A stretch of 64,000 bases of DNA from Spirochaetales bacterium (GCA_027306915.1 DAHUYW010000004.1:100168-164167); one strand, 5' to 3'; shown: positions 44,441 through 53,516, numbered from the stretch's first letter. Notes: generated from the sequence alone by a model not told the origin. Made by a program: numbers and translations.

Positions 44441-45997
44441 GTGAACAGAGTAGTCGTTGAGAAAGACTCCTACCACGATTCCGTGTTTCTCATGCTGATC
44501 AACAAGGAGGTCAAGCAGCTCGCCGGTGTGCGCGACGCCGTTGTCGCAATGGCCACCGCGATGAACCTCGAGCTCCTTGCGGGAATGGGGATCCAAACGC
44601 CCGAGCTCTCGGGGGCGACTCCGAACGATCTGGTCATCGCAGTCATCGCAGACTCGGAGGAGCCCCTCGCCGCGGCCGTTGGGGCCGCCGAAAGACTTCT
44701 CAAGGAAAAGAAGCGGCAAGGCGCCGCCGGCGCGGCCTACCGTCCGGCCAGCCTCGGCGCGGCGGTCGAGATGGTCGAGGGTGCCAACCTCGTCATAATC
44801 TCGCTGCCCGGCGCCTTCGCTGCCCGCGAGGCGGCCAGGGCTCTTGCGCACGACCTGCACGTGATGCTCTTCTCTGACAACGTCCCGCTAGAGGAGGAGA
44901 TCCGGCTGAAAGAGCTGGCAGCCGAGCGAGGTCTCCTCATGATGGGTCCCGACTGCGGAACCGCGATCATCAACGGAAAGCCAATCTGCTTCGCGAATGT
45001 CGTGCGTCGGGGAAACATCGGGATTGTCGCAGCCTCGGGCACCGGCCTCCAGGAGGTCTCGTGTGCCATCGACAAGCTCGGCGGAGGAGTGAGCCAGGCG
45101 ATTGGCACCGGTGGCCGAGATCTTGCGAACCCCCGCGTCGGCGGAAAGATGATGCTCATGGGGATCGAGGCTCTCGCCAACGATCCCGAGACGAAGGTTA
45201 TTGCGGTGATCTCGAAGCCCCCTGCAGCGGAGGCGGCAGCCAAGGTGCTCGAGGCCTTGGGGCGCTCCGCCAAACCCTGTGTGGTTGATTTTCTCGGCGC
45301 GACAGCCTTGTCGGCGCCATCCGAAGGGATCCTGTTTGCGGGCAATCTGGAGGAGGCAGCCGGGATGGCCGTCGCGCTTGCCTCGGGCCGAAGCTATACC
45401 CCCCGCCGCTTCACGATTCCCGATGCGGAGATCGAGCGCATCCTCAAGCTCGAAACCTCCCGGATGGCAAAGGGACAACGATACCTTCGCGGGCTCTTCA
45501 CCGGCGGCACCCTGGCGGACGAAGCCCTCTTCCTCCTCGATGCGAAGCTCGGCGGGATCCATTCCAACAACCAGACCCGAAAGGAGCTGCGGCTCTCCGA
45601 TCCGCGGGTCTCGCTTAATCACACCATCGTGGACCTGGGAGACGACCTTTTCACGGTGGGGAGACCCCACCCCATGATCGATCCTTCCATTCGCGAGGAG
45701 CGCATCGACGCCGAGGGCGAGGATCCCGAGGTCGCGCTCCTTCTCATCGACCTCGTGCTCGGATACGGCTCGCATGCCGACCCGGCCGGGGCGATCGCCC
45801 CAAGCCTCAAGCGCGCAAAGGCGAAGGCGGCCGCGCGAGGGGGCTATCTCTCCGTCGTCGCCTCGATCACCGGAACGGAGGGGGACTTCCAGAAGATTGC
45901 GCTTCAGCGGCGAACGCTCGAAGAGGCCGGCTGCGTTGTGATGGCGACCAATTACCAGGCTGCGATGCTCGCCTTGAAGCTGCTCGAGGGGAGGTGA
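44441..45997 (+). CDS. fdrA: FdrA/AllF acyl-CoA synthetase-like protein, oxamate transcarbamylase component
   Basis: A 518-residue protein of the FdrA family, related to the alpha chain of succinyl-CoA synthetase: CoA-binding-like fold with GPDCGTAIINGKPICFAN and GNIGIVAASGTGLQEVSCAIDKLGGG. In E. coli AllF (FdrA), AllG and AllH together interconvert oxalurate plus phosphate and oxamate plus carbamoyl phosphate. Here it leads an operon with AllG and several heterocycle-type enzymes, so it probably splits a ureido acid by phosphate. The start is GTG with GGAGAGG five bases upstream. It is followed by allG after seven bases. Confidence 0.9.
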   Translation: MNRVVVEKDSYHDSVFLMLINKEVKQLAGVRDAVVAMATAMNLELLAGMGIQTPELSGATPNDLVIAVIADSEEPLAAAVGAAERLLKEKKRQGAAGAAYRPASLGAAVEMVEGANLVIISLPGAFAAREAARALAHDLHVMLFSDNVPLEEEIRLKELAAERGLLMMGPDCGTAIINGKPICFANVVRRGNIGIVAASGTGLQEVSCAIDKLGGGVSQAIGTGGRDLANPRVGGKMMLMGIEALANDPETKVIAVISKPPAAEAAAKVLEALGRSAKPCVVDFLGATALSAPSEGILFAGNLEEAAGMAVALASGRSYTPRRFTIPDAEIERILKLETSRMAKGQRYLRGLFTGGTLADEALFLLDAKLGGIHSNNQTRKELRLSDPRVSLNHTIVDLGDDLFTVGRPHPMIDPSIREERIDAEGEDPEVALLLIDLVLGYGSHADPAGAIAPSLKRAKAKAAARGGYLSVVASITGTEGDFQKIALQRRTLEEAGCVVMATNYQAAMLALKLLEGR

Positions 45998-46004
45998 GGC
46001 AACG

Positions 46005-47444
46005 ATGAAGGTCCAGGCAATCAATGCGCTTTTCCGCAGCGAGCTATCCGTCATCAACATGGGGCTTGACGGCTTCGCCGATGACCTCGAGGGCGAGGGT
46101 GTCGCGGTCGCGCGCGTCGCATGGAAGCCGCCCGCGGGCGGCGACGCGAGGCTGGCGGAGATGCTGTCGCGCCTCGAGAGCGCGGCCACCGTTGATATCG
46201 CCGCCGCGAACGAGGAGGCGGCCAACCGCATCCTTTCCGGTAAACCCACCCTTGTGGACATCGGAAGGGCGATCGATGTGGTCCCGGGAATGAAGAAGCG
46301 GATGCTCCTCCACTCCGGGCCTCCAGTGACCTGGGAGCGCATGAGCGGGCCGATGCGCGGAGCGGTCATCGGCGGGCTGCTCTACGAAGGGCTTGCCCGT
46401 TCACGGGATGAGGCGGAGCTCCTCGCAGCCTCGGGCGAGATCGAGTTCAGCCCCTGCCATCACCACGCCGCGGTAGGTCCGATGGCTGGGATCGTGACCG
46501 CGAGCATGCCGGTGTGGATCCTCGAGAACAAGACCTTCGGAAACCGCGCCTACTGCACCCTCAACGAAGGGCTGGGCAAGGTTCTCCGCTACGGAGCCTT
46601 CTCGGATGAGGTGATCGCAAAGCTCAAGTGGATGGAGAACGAGCTCGCCCCGATCTTGAAGAAGGCGCTCGCCGCGCACGGCGAGATCGACATGAAAAGC
46701 CTCATCGCGCAGGTGCTCCAGATGGGCGATGAGGGCCACAACCGCAACCGCGCGGGCACCTCGCTCTTCATCCGCGAGATGGCTCCCGTCCTCGTCACCC
46801 TCGATGAGGATCGCGAGAAGATCGCAAAGGTCTTGAGGTTCCTCAACGGCAACGACCACTTTTTTCTCAACCTCTCGATGCCAAGCTGCAAGTGTACCGT
46901 GGATGCCGCCGCGAACGTGCCCGGCAGCTCGGTCATCGTGACCATGGCGAGAAACGGGACCGACTTCGGCATCCGGGTCTCGGGTTTGGGCGACCGCTGG
47001 TTCACCGCCCCCGCCTCGATGGTCGAAGGGCTCTACCTGCCGGGATTCACCGCGGCGGATGCGGCGCCCGACATCGGGGACTCGACGATCACGGAAACCT
47101 GCGGGATCGGAGGCTTCGCGATGGCCGCCGCCCCTGCAATCGTCAAGTTCGTGGGCGGGTCGCCCGAGGATGCGCTCGACGTAACCCGCCGCATGTATGA
47201 GATCACCCTTAAGGAAAACGACACCTACCAGATCCCGGCTCTCGACTTTCGAGGAACCCCGACTGCGATCGATTTGCTCAAAGTCGAAGAGACGGGGATT
47301 CTTCCGGCTATCAACACCGGCATCGCGCACAAGGAGCCGGGAGTCGGGATGGTGGGAGCGGGGCTGGCAAAGCCGCCGCAGAAGTGTTTTGACGAGGCGC
47401 TCGAGGCCTTCGCCCGGAAATATGCTCAAGGAGGCAACGCATGA
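46005..47444 (+). CDS. allG: YlbE/AllG (DUF1116) oxamate transcarbamylase component
   Basis: A 479-residue DUF1116 protein. Typical stretches are SGPPVTWERMSGPMRGAVIG, FSPCHHHAAVGPMAGI and AGTSLFIREMAP, followed by GNDHFFLNLSMP. It works with FdrA in E. coli oxamate transcarbamylase, probably carrying the carbamoyl-transfer site. It has GGGGAGG upstream and overlaps the next gene by four bases (ATGA). Its length matches that of the family. Confidence 0.9.
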   Translation: MKVQAINALFRSELSVINMGLDGFADDLEGEGVAVARVAWKPPAGGDARLAEMLSRLESAATVDIAAANEEAANRILSGKPTLVDIGRAIDVVPGMKKRMLLHSGPPVTWERMSGPMRGAVIGGLLYEGLARSRDEAELLAASGEIEFSPCHHHAAVGPMAGIVTASMPVWILENKTFGNRAYCTLNEGLGKVLRYGAFSDEVIAKLKWMENELAPILKKALAAHGEIDMKSLIAQVLQMGDEGHNRNRAGTSLFIREMAPVLVTLDEDREKIAKVLRFLNGNDHFFLNLSMPSCKCTVDAAANVPGSSVIVTMARNGTDFGIRVSGLGDRWFTAPASMVEGLYLPGFTAADAAPDIGDSTITETCGIGGFAMAAAPAIVKFVGGSPEDALDVTRRMYEITLKENDTYQIPALDFRGTPTAIDLLKVEETGILPAINTGIAHKEPGVGMVGAGLAKPPQKCFDEALEAFARKYAQGGNA

Positions 47445-48325
47445 AGTTCATCGATCTCACGATACCGCTCGGCATCGGCACTCCCCCCTGGCCGACCTAC
47501 ATTCCCCTGCAAGTTCAGTATTTCAAGCGGCAGGCTCCCAACGGAGCGAACGGGCAGGTGGTGACCCACTCGAACCACGTCGGCACCCATCTTGACGGGG
47601 AGATCCACTTCTACACCCCCGGCAAGGATATCGCGAGCCTTGACCTCGACTTCCTCGTTCACGAGGGGGCGGTCGTCGATCTTTCCGACTGTGCCGCGGA
47701 TTATGACGTCTATACCTCGAAGCAGGTCGAGGAGCGCGTCGAGGTGAAGGAGGGCGACATCCTCATCATCCATACCGGCTTCCATCACTTCGGCTGGGAT
47801 CAGCCAACCGCGGACGAGATTCGCTACATGGTGAAGCATCCCGGTCCCGACCGCGAGTTCGCCGAGTGGGCGAAGAGGAAGAAGCTCCGCTGGATCGGCG
47901 TCGACTGCGGGAGCGCGGATCATCCCATGAACACCAAGATCCGCGAATGGATGCCGCGAGAGGCCGCCGAGTGCGACGCTCACTTCAAAAAGAAGTATGG
48001 CAAGGGCCTTTCGGAGTATTTCACCGAGGACAAGTACCAGCTCATGCACATCGAGATGTTCAACAAGGGGCTCATCCACGCCGAGTGCGTCGGAGGGGAT
48101 CTCGATCTGCTCCTGAATCAACGCTGCACGATCGGGTGCTTCCCCTGGCGCTTCGTCGACGGCGAGTCAAGCATCTCCCGCATCGTCGCGATGGTCGACG
48201 ACGACCGCTATGACGAGCTCATGAAGAAGAAGGCGAAAGCGAAGCTCACGAAATTCGGCGATGTTGCAGGCGCCGAGAACGCGTGGCTTCATGAAGAGGC
48301 GCGCAAGCTGCGCAACAGAAAATAG
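47441..48325 (+). CDS. Cyclase-family (kynurenine formamidase/isatin hydrolase-like) metal hydrolase
   Basis: A 294-residue enzyme. The metal motif HxGTHxD is seen as His46, His50 and Asp52, followed by GEIHFY. Family members use Mn2+ or Zn2+ to hydrolyse amides, including cyclic ones (isatin, N-formylkynurenine). Within this operon it is the best candidate for opening a hydroxylated N-heterocycle. Residues VDCGSADHPMNT form the second half of the active site. Its start overlaps the allG stop and has AAGGAGG. The substrate remains unproven. Confidence 0.87.
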   Translation: MKFIDLTIPLGIGTPPWPTYIPLQVQYFKRQAPNGANGQVVTHSNHVGTHLDGEIHFYTPGKDIASLDLDFLVHEGAVVDLSDCAADYDVYTSKQVEERVEVKEGDILIIHTGFHHFGWDQPTADEIRYMVKHPGPDREFAEWAKRKKLRWIGVDCGSADHPMNTKIREWMPREAAECDAHFKKKYGKGLSEYFTEDKYQLMHIEMFNKGLIHAECVGGDLDLLLNQRCTIGCFPWRFVDGESSISRIVAMVDDDRYDELMKKKAKAKLTKFGDVAGAENAWLHEEARKLRNRK

Positions 48326-48341
48326 CTGTAAGGAGAGAACT

Positions 48342-49037
48342 ATGGCCGGAGAAGAACTGGAGACGAAACTGCGTCCTCCTTTGCTCGATATGAAGCCCTA
48401 CCCGCCCAAGGTGATAACCCTGGCAAGCGGCGAAAAGATGGTGGTGCGCGAGGCCAAGCGGAGCGAGCTCGGTGTCCTGCTTGGATCGATCTATCCCCTT
48501 CTCGGCGCACCCCGTGATTTCTACGACCTCGTGGCTGCCCGCATGTACGGCGAGCTTCTCGCGTGGTATCGCTACCGCGTCGTGAACGAGTTCGTGCTCG
48601 TCGGCGCGATCGACGGGGTGATCGCAGGGATCGTCAACAGCCGGATGGTGGATTCCCGCGTCGGAATGAGCTACCACACGATCGCCATCGAAAGAGGACT
48701 GCGCGTCGGAGCGCAGCTCTTTGCGGCCAAGATGGAGCACCACCTGGACTATCTTGGCCAGGAGGAGGTATGGATCGTCGCCGAAAGCCCGATCGGATTC
48801 AAGCGCTGGATGATCGAGTACGAGCTTGAGGACCGCTCGAATCAGTTCCCGAAGGTGTGGCATGAGCTGGGCGGAGTACCGACCTTCGTGCTCACCCGCA
48901 AGCTCTACGACGCGGTCAAGAGCCAAAAGGTCACCGGGTCGCGTCCGGTCGATCCCGCAATCCTCGCGACCGCGGACAAGCTGAAGATGCCGTCGGAGTA
49001 TCCCCAGCTGCCGGGCTACAAGAGGGAGAAGTCATGA
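48342..49037 (+). CDS. GNAT-like protein of unknown substrate
   Basis: A 231-residue protein. The middle part (FVLVGAIDGVIAGIVNSRM, then GLRVGAQLFAAKMEHHLDYLG) resembles the acetyl-CoA-binding core of GNAT acyltransferases, but the usual RxxGxG/A loop is imperfect, so the assignment is tentative. Leading and trailing segments rich in Pro look unique. AAGGAGAG precedes the start at 48342, and its stop overlaps the thiolase-like start (ATGA). It may handle an acyl-CoA that the next two proteins use. Confidence 0.55.
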   Translation: MAGEELETKLRPPLLDMKPYPPKVITLASGEKMVVREAKRSELGVLLGSIYPLLGAPRDFYDLVAARMYGELLAWYRYRVVNEFVLVGAIDGVIAGIVNSRMVDSRVGMSYHTIAIERGLRVGAQLFAAKMEHHLDYLGQEEVWIVAESPIGFKRWMIEYELEDRSNQFPKVWHELGGVPTFVLTRKLYDAVKSQKVTGSRPVDPAILATADKLKMPSEYPQLPGYKREKS

Positions 49038-50245
49038 GACGAGTCGCGGTTGTCGGTATCGGCCACACGGTCTTCGGCAACCTGAGCGAGTTCGATCTCG
49101 TCGACGTGCTGGCCTTCGCCTCGGGCAACGCCCTCGACGATGCCGGCATTCTCGCGGATCGCAAGATCATCGACCAGGTGATCGTCGCGAACATGGGGGG
49201 AGGCATCCTCATCCATCAGACCGGCATCGCCTCTTCGCTCGTGAGCCGAATGGACATGGAGCCCGCGATGGCAGAGCTCGTCGAGAACGGGCCTGCAAGC
49301 GGGGCCAGCGCGATTAAGCTCGGATTCATGGCCGTAGCGAGCGGGATGGTCGACACGGTGATGGTCACCGGCGGAGAGCTCATGCGGACGGTGACCGGAT
49401 GGGAGGCGACCGATTTCGTCGCTACCCTTCTCCACCCGGAAGCGGAGTACAATCTCGGACTGACGCTCCCCGCCTTCGGGGGAATGTTCACGCGCATGTA
49501 CATGGAGCGCTACGGGGTCACCGAGCGGGAGCTCGCCATGGTAGCGGTCAAGGATCACGACAACGCCGCCAAGAACCCCTTCGCTCACGTTCAGATCCCG
49601 GTAACCCTCGATGCAATTCACGACAACGAGAACGCGAACGTCGTGAACAACTTCGTCGCCGAGCCCCTGCGGCTGTACGGGATGTGCCCGGTCACCGACG
49701 GGGCCGCCACGGTAATCCTCTGCGCCGCCGATTCTCCCAAGATGAAATACTTCACGAAGAGGCCACCGGTCTATATCACCGGCATCGGCTCCGCCACGGA
49801 CACCCACTGCGTGCACAACCGCAAGGACCCGCTCGTTCTCGACGCGGTGCGTCTTGCCGGCGAGCGCGCCTACGCGATGGCGAAGCTCGGTCCAAAGGAC
49901 ATCTCCTTCGCGGAGCTGCACGATGCCTTCGTCATCCTCGAGCTCGCCATCAGCGAGGAGGTCGGTCTCTTCCCCCGCGGGAAGGCAAGGGAGGCCGTCG
50001 TCTCAGGCGAGACGCGAATCGAGGGGAGGATGCCCATCAACACCTCCGGCGGCCTGAAGGCGAAGGGCCATCCGACCGGGGCCACCGGAGTCTCGCAGGT
50101 CTTCGAGCTCGTGAAGCAGCTTCGCGGGGGGGCGGCAAAAGAGAACAGGCAGGTCAAGGACCCCAAGCACGGCCTTGCCGTCAACTTCGGCGGGTTCGGA
50201 AACAACGTGGTTGCGACAATCTGTTCGAAGGAGCCAACATGGTAG
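49034..50245 (+). CDS. Thiolase-like protein lacking the nucleophilic cysteine (possible aldolase)
   Basis: A 403-residue SCP-x-type thiolase fold. The usual nucleophile loop NxCASG reads ENGPASGASA, with Pro87 in place of Cys. Other catalytic landmarks remain: ELHDAF and the CoA-binding GGLKAKGHPTGATG. Standard thiolysis is therefore unlikely. Thiolase homologues without this Cys that pair with a DUF35 protein, such as steroid-degrading Ltp2 with ChsH2, are CoA-dependent retro-aldolases. A DUF35 gene follows directly here, so an aldolase role is a reasonable inference. Starts and stops overlap on both sides. Confidence 0.85.
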   Translation: MRRVAVVGIGHTVFGNLSEFDLVDVLAFASGNALDDAGILADRKIIDQVIVANMGGGILIHQTGIASSLVSRMDMEPAMAELVENGPASGASAIKLGFMAVASGMVDTVMVTGGELMRTVTGWEATDFVATLLHPEAEYNLGLTLPAFGGMFTRMYMERYGVTERELAMVAVKDHDNAAKNPFAHVQIPVTLDAIHDNENANVVNNFVAEPLRLYGMCPVTDGAATVILCAADSPKMKYFTKRPPVYITGIGSATDTHCVHNRKDPLVLDAVRLAGERAYAMAKLGPKDISFAELHDAFVILELAISEEVGLFPRGKAREAVVSGETRIEGRMPINTSGGLKAKGHPTGATGVSQVFELVKQLRGGAAKENRQVKDPKHGLAVNFGGFGNNVVATICSKEPTW

Positions 50246-50634
50246 ACTTCAGCATGTACGAGGAGGCGGTTCCTTCGGTCTCCGCCTACAAGTGCCCGAC
50301 GTGCGGCACCCTCTACCACCCGGTTCCCATGGTCTGCAGGAAATGCAATACCCGCCGCGACCCTTCAGGGGTGATATACTCCGCTTGGGAGAAGGTGTCG
50401 CTCGAAGGCCGATGCCGGCTCCTCACCTGGACGCGGGTTTGGAATCTTCCTGAGGGGTACGACGTGAAGTACCTCCTCTTCGGGATTGCCGAGTTCGAGA
50501 ATGGGCTGCGGGCTAGCGCCCGCCTTCTCATCGATGATCCCCAAACCGGAATGACCCTCTACGCCAAGGCGGGCGTCGTCAAGAAGAAGGGCGACAAGGA
50601 GCTCTACGGCCTCATGCTCGATCGTGCGCCCTGA
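50239..50634 (+). CDS. DUF35 zinc-ribbon/OB-fold acyl-CoA partner protein
   Basis: A 131-residue protein. An N-terminal zinc ribbon (YKCPTCGTLYHPVPMVCRKC) is followed by an OB fold (GRCRLLTWTRVWNLP to the end). DUF35 proteins bind thiolase-fold partners and supply part of the acyl-CoA channel. It overlaps the thiolase-like gene by seven bases, as is usual for such pairs. AAGGAG precedes the start. Confidence 0.9.
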   Translation: MVDFSMYEEAVPSVSAYKCPTCGTLYHPVPMVCRKCNTRRDPSGVIYSAWEKVSLEGRCRLLTWTRVWNLPEGYDVKYLLFGIAEFENGLRASARLLIDDPQTGMTLYAKAGVVKKKGDKELYGLMLDRAP

Positions 50635-50645
50635 GCGCTCCGTCG

Positions 50646-51896
50646 ATGTACGACCTGCTCGTCACAAACGCGAAAACCCGCGCCTCCCCCGATCGTCTTG
50701 TGGACATCGCAATCGCCGGCGGTCGCGTCGTTGAGATCGCGCCTTCCCTCCCCCGCGGTCCGGTCGTCGCAAGGCGCGTCGCCGGCTCTTCCCTCCGGCG
50801 CGACGCTTCGAGCGTAATCGATGCGGCGGGCCGCCTCGTCACCGAGGCCTTCGTCAACGGCCATCTTCACCTCGACAAGGTCTACACCCTAGAACGAGCC
50901 GGCGGTGAGGCGCTCGCTGCCTACCACGGGGGTGCCATGGGTGCGGCGATGACCGCGATCGAGCTTGCCGCAAGGGTCAAGGAGCAGTACAACGAGAGCT
51001 GGATAACGCCGAATGTCGAGCGTGCGCTTCGCTTGGCGATCACCTACGGTTGCTCCTACATCCGTGCCTTCGCGGACGTCGACACGAAGGCAAGGCTTGA
51101 GGGAGTCAAGGCGCTCCTTGCAGCGCGTGAAAGGTTCGCCGATCGAGTCACATTGCAGATTGTTGCCTTTCCACAAGAGGGGATCGTGCGAGACCCCGGG
51201 GCGGAGGATTACGTGCGCGAAGCGCTCGAGCTGGGCGCGGACGTCGTCGGCGGCATTCCGTGGATCGAGTACACCGACCACGACGCACGACAGCACATCG
51301 ATCGCATGTTCGCGCTCGCGGTCCGCTATGACAAGGATATCTCGATGCTGGTTGACGACGCCGGCGACTCCGGCCTGCGGACCCTTGAAATGCTCGCGGT
51401 GGAGACTGAACGCAGAGGTTGGCAGGGCCGCGTGACCGTCCAGCATGCGCGCGCGATGCAGCTCTACCCCGAGCCCTACTATCGGAAGATCGAAGCGCTT
51501 CTCAAACGAGCGAGGATCGGGGTGGTGAGCGATCCGCACACCGGCCCCCTGCATGCGCGCGTGCGCGACCTCGCCGCGGCGGGAGTGCCGGTTGCGCTCG
51601 GGCAGGACGACATCGCCGACGCCTATTATCCCTTCGGCCGGAACAACATGCTCGAGGTGGCCTTTCTCGCAGCCCACCTCTTGTGGATGACATCACCGCC
51701 CGACCTCGAGGCTCTCTACGACATGATAACCACCGGCGCCGCCGCTGCGCTTGGCCTCCGCAGGCGAACTCTCGAGATCGGAAGCGTCGCGGACCTGGTC
51801 GTGCTCGGCGCCGAAAGCGTCTCCGAAGCCCTTACCTCGCACGAGCCGCCTCTTCATGTCATAAAAAACGGGCGCGAAGTGACGATTCGAGGCTGA
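50646..51896 (+). CDS. Cytosine deaminase-like amidohydrolase with altered metal site
   Basis: A 416-residue TIM-barrel amidohydrolase resembling E. coli CodA: GHLHLDK with metal ligands His73 and His75, QHARAM with His267, and GQDDIADAYYPFGRNNML with Asp321. However, the HCDE segment that gives the third metal His and the general base Glu in CodA reads LVDD, with Leu235 and Asp238. A true cytosine deaminase is thus doubtful; it may hydrolyse a cyclic ureide or amide. No clear Shine-Dalgarno is visible; it begins 11 bases after the DUF35 stop and ends the operon. Confidence 0.82.
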   Translation: MYDLLVTNAKTRASPDRLVDIAIAGGRVVEIAPSLPRGPVVARRVAGSSLRRDASSVIDAAGRLVTEAFVNGHLHLDKVYTLERAGGEALAAYHGGAMGAAMTAIELAARVKEQYNESWITPNVERALRLAITYGCSYIRAFADVDTKARLEGVKALLAARERFADRVTLQIVAFPQEGIVRDPGAEDYVREALELGADVVGGIPWIEYTDHDARQHIDRMFALAVRYDKDISMLVDDAGDSGLRTLEMLAVETERRGWQGRVTVQHARAMQLYPEPYYRKIEALLKRARIGVVSDPHTGPLHARVRDLAAAGVPVALGQDDIADAYYPFGRNNMLEVAFLAAHLLWMTSPPDLEALYDMITTGAAAALGLRRRTLEIGSVADLVVLGAESVSEALTSHEPPLHVIKNGREVTIRG

Positions 51897-51932
51897 TCCT
51901 CTTGCGGTGCTTTCGATGACGGACAAACAGGT

Positions 51933-51962
51933 GCGGGGTGCTCATGCCCCGCCGTTTCTTTC
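51933..51962 (+). terminator. Rho-independent terminator of the fdrA operon
   Basis: GCGGGG (51933-51938) pairs with CCCCGC (51947-51952) and is followed by a T-rich tract, 36 bases after the amidohydrolase stop. Confidence 0.65.
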
Positions 51963-52241
51963 TCTCCCGTCCACGCTATTCTTTGTCACTCCTCACACGC
52001 GTCCCGACGCACATGCTCGGATTCTCTCGATCGAAACCCCGGAAGCGCCTGCGGCCGCTCTTGGCAGGCGGCATTCGCCGGGGTCGACTTGGTCTGTCTC
52101 ATCGGGATCTGCCTCACCGCAATGGAATGGCGGTTCTTGCCCGAACACTCGGAGTCACATCTTGGAGTTCGGCGGCAATAACCAGAAATCGCCCGAGGAT
52201 GGCCGCCCTCGAGGCAAGAACCGCACGAGCAGTATCTACGC
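51963..52241. other. Intergenic region, nothing recognised
   Basis: About 280 bases between the fdrA-operon terminator and the end of the convergent lipoprotein gene. No gene, repeat or RNA landmark was seen. Confidence 0.4.
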
Positions 52242-53516
52242 CTAGGAAGCCGGGACGGTGTAGGTCACCTCGTTGGAATAACCGCTCCGGACCCCGGACG
52301 AGTTGTACCCTGTGGCTGCGAAATAGTAGGTCACGCCTGGCGTCAATCCGGTCACCTCGCCCATGGTCTTTGCGCCAGCGTCGACGGATGCAGTATAGCT
52401 GCCGCTCGCCGTTCCGTAGTTGATCTTGTAGCCCGTTACGGTGGGATCGCTGTCCGGATTCCAAGCCAGGACGACGGAGCCCACCGGTACGACGACGGTG
52501 AAGTTGGCGGTTGCAGATCCGGCCTGGAGTCCGTCGGCGCTGTACGCCGTGACATCAAGCCGGTAGTTCCCCGGCGCAAGATTGCTTCCAAACGTCCATG
52601 ACGGACTTGCTGAGGTAGTGCTTCCCTTGGCCTGGCCGTTCAGATAGAACACATAGGTGATGTTTCCGGAATACCCGGTAGCGCTCGGTGTGGCGGTCAT
52701 GCTGCCGCCGTAGGTAAGGCTGGTTGATAGACCGGATAGGGCGACCGACAACGGGTTGTCCATGACTGGGGTAACACTGACATTAACAGTTGGATCGGCC
52801 ATATTCAGGTTGGAGTAATCGTAGGTCCCGGAGGTTACCTGACCCGCTACTATGCGCACGATCTCCACCGAGCCCATGACGACTATGCCGTTGTCAAGCA
52901 GGGTCTGACTGAGTGTGTAGTAACCCGAGGGGATCGAGCTGTCCGTAACGGTGGCGGTTCCCGATCCGATCGTGTAGGTGAGAGGAATCGCGGCCCCCGC
53001 AGGCGGCAAGAGCGACGCGGTGATCGACGGCGCTCCCACTTCCGATGCGGGCCACGTGGTAGTCAGGCTCAGCGTACCGTTTCCCTGGATAGGCGCGACG
53101 GTAATCGAGAGGCTCACGGTATCGGTTGCGCTCAAAGCAATTGAGCTCGATCCAATCCCGATGTTCTGGCCGCTCGCATTCAACGCTGCGACGACAATGT
53201 TCCAGGTCCCCACGATGAGCCCGGTAATCACATTGTTCGTTTGCGACGTGCTCTGGTCGAAACCCGCTCCGTTTGGACCGGTTCCGGTGATCTGGTAGCT
53301 TGCGATGTTCATGTCGATTCCGGGCAGGAGCGTCTTGGCCGTATTCCCCGCTATCGTAAGGTCGAGGGTGCCCCCATGCTTCGCGGGCGCCGACGGCATC
53401 AGGGGCATGGTCGGTAGTCTGCATGACATCGCGGCGGCAACGACTAGTATTGTCGACAATATCGCCAGGATTGTCGGAAGTTTAGTTCTGTGCCGTATTG
53501 CGGAAGGTGTTGACAT
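52242..53516 (-). CDS. Lipoprotein with C-terminal fibronectin type III domain
   Basis: A 424-residue surface protein. An N-terminal signal (ILAILSTILVVAAAMSC) suggests lipid attachment at Cys32, with a relaxed spirochaetal-type lipobox. The mature part is Ser/Thr/Gly/Val-rich and beta-structured, with several Ig-like segments. The last 90 or so residues form an FnIII domain (GSVVLAWNPDSDPTVTGYKI, GVTYYFAATGYNSSG). It likely mediates contact with glycan or protein at the cell surface. GGAGG lies eight bases before the start at 53516. Confidence 0.8.
   Translation of the reverse strand: MSTPSAIRHRTKLPTILAILSTILVVAAAMSCRLPTMPLMPSAPAKHGGTLDLTIAGNTAKTLLPGIDMNIASYQITGTGPNGAGFDQSTSQTNNVITGLIVGTWNIVVAALNASGQNIGIGSSSIALSATDTVSLSITVAPIQGNGTLSLTTTWPASEVGAPSITASLLPPAGAAIPLTYTIGSGTATVTDSSIPSGYYTLSQTLLDNGIVVMGSVEIVRIVAGQVTSGTYDYSNLNMADPTVNVSVTPVMDNPLSVALSGLSTSLTYGGSMTATPSATGYSGNITYVFYLNGQAKGSTTSASPSWTFGSNLAPGNYRLDVTAYSADGLQAGSATANFTVVVPVGSVVLAWNPDSDPTVTGYKINYGTASGSYTASVDAGAKTMGEVTGLTPGVTYYFAATGYNSSGVRSGYSNEVTYTVPAS

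Noticed and set aside
36081..47444. A classical allantoin-degradation cluster.
   Set aside because: No allantoinase, allantoate amidohydrolase, ureidoglycolate dehydrogenase or carbamate kinase gene is present; only the AllF, AllG and AllH homologues occur.
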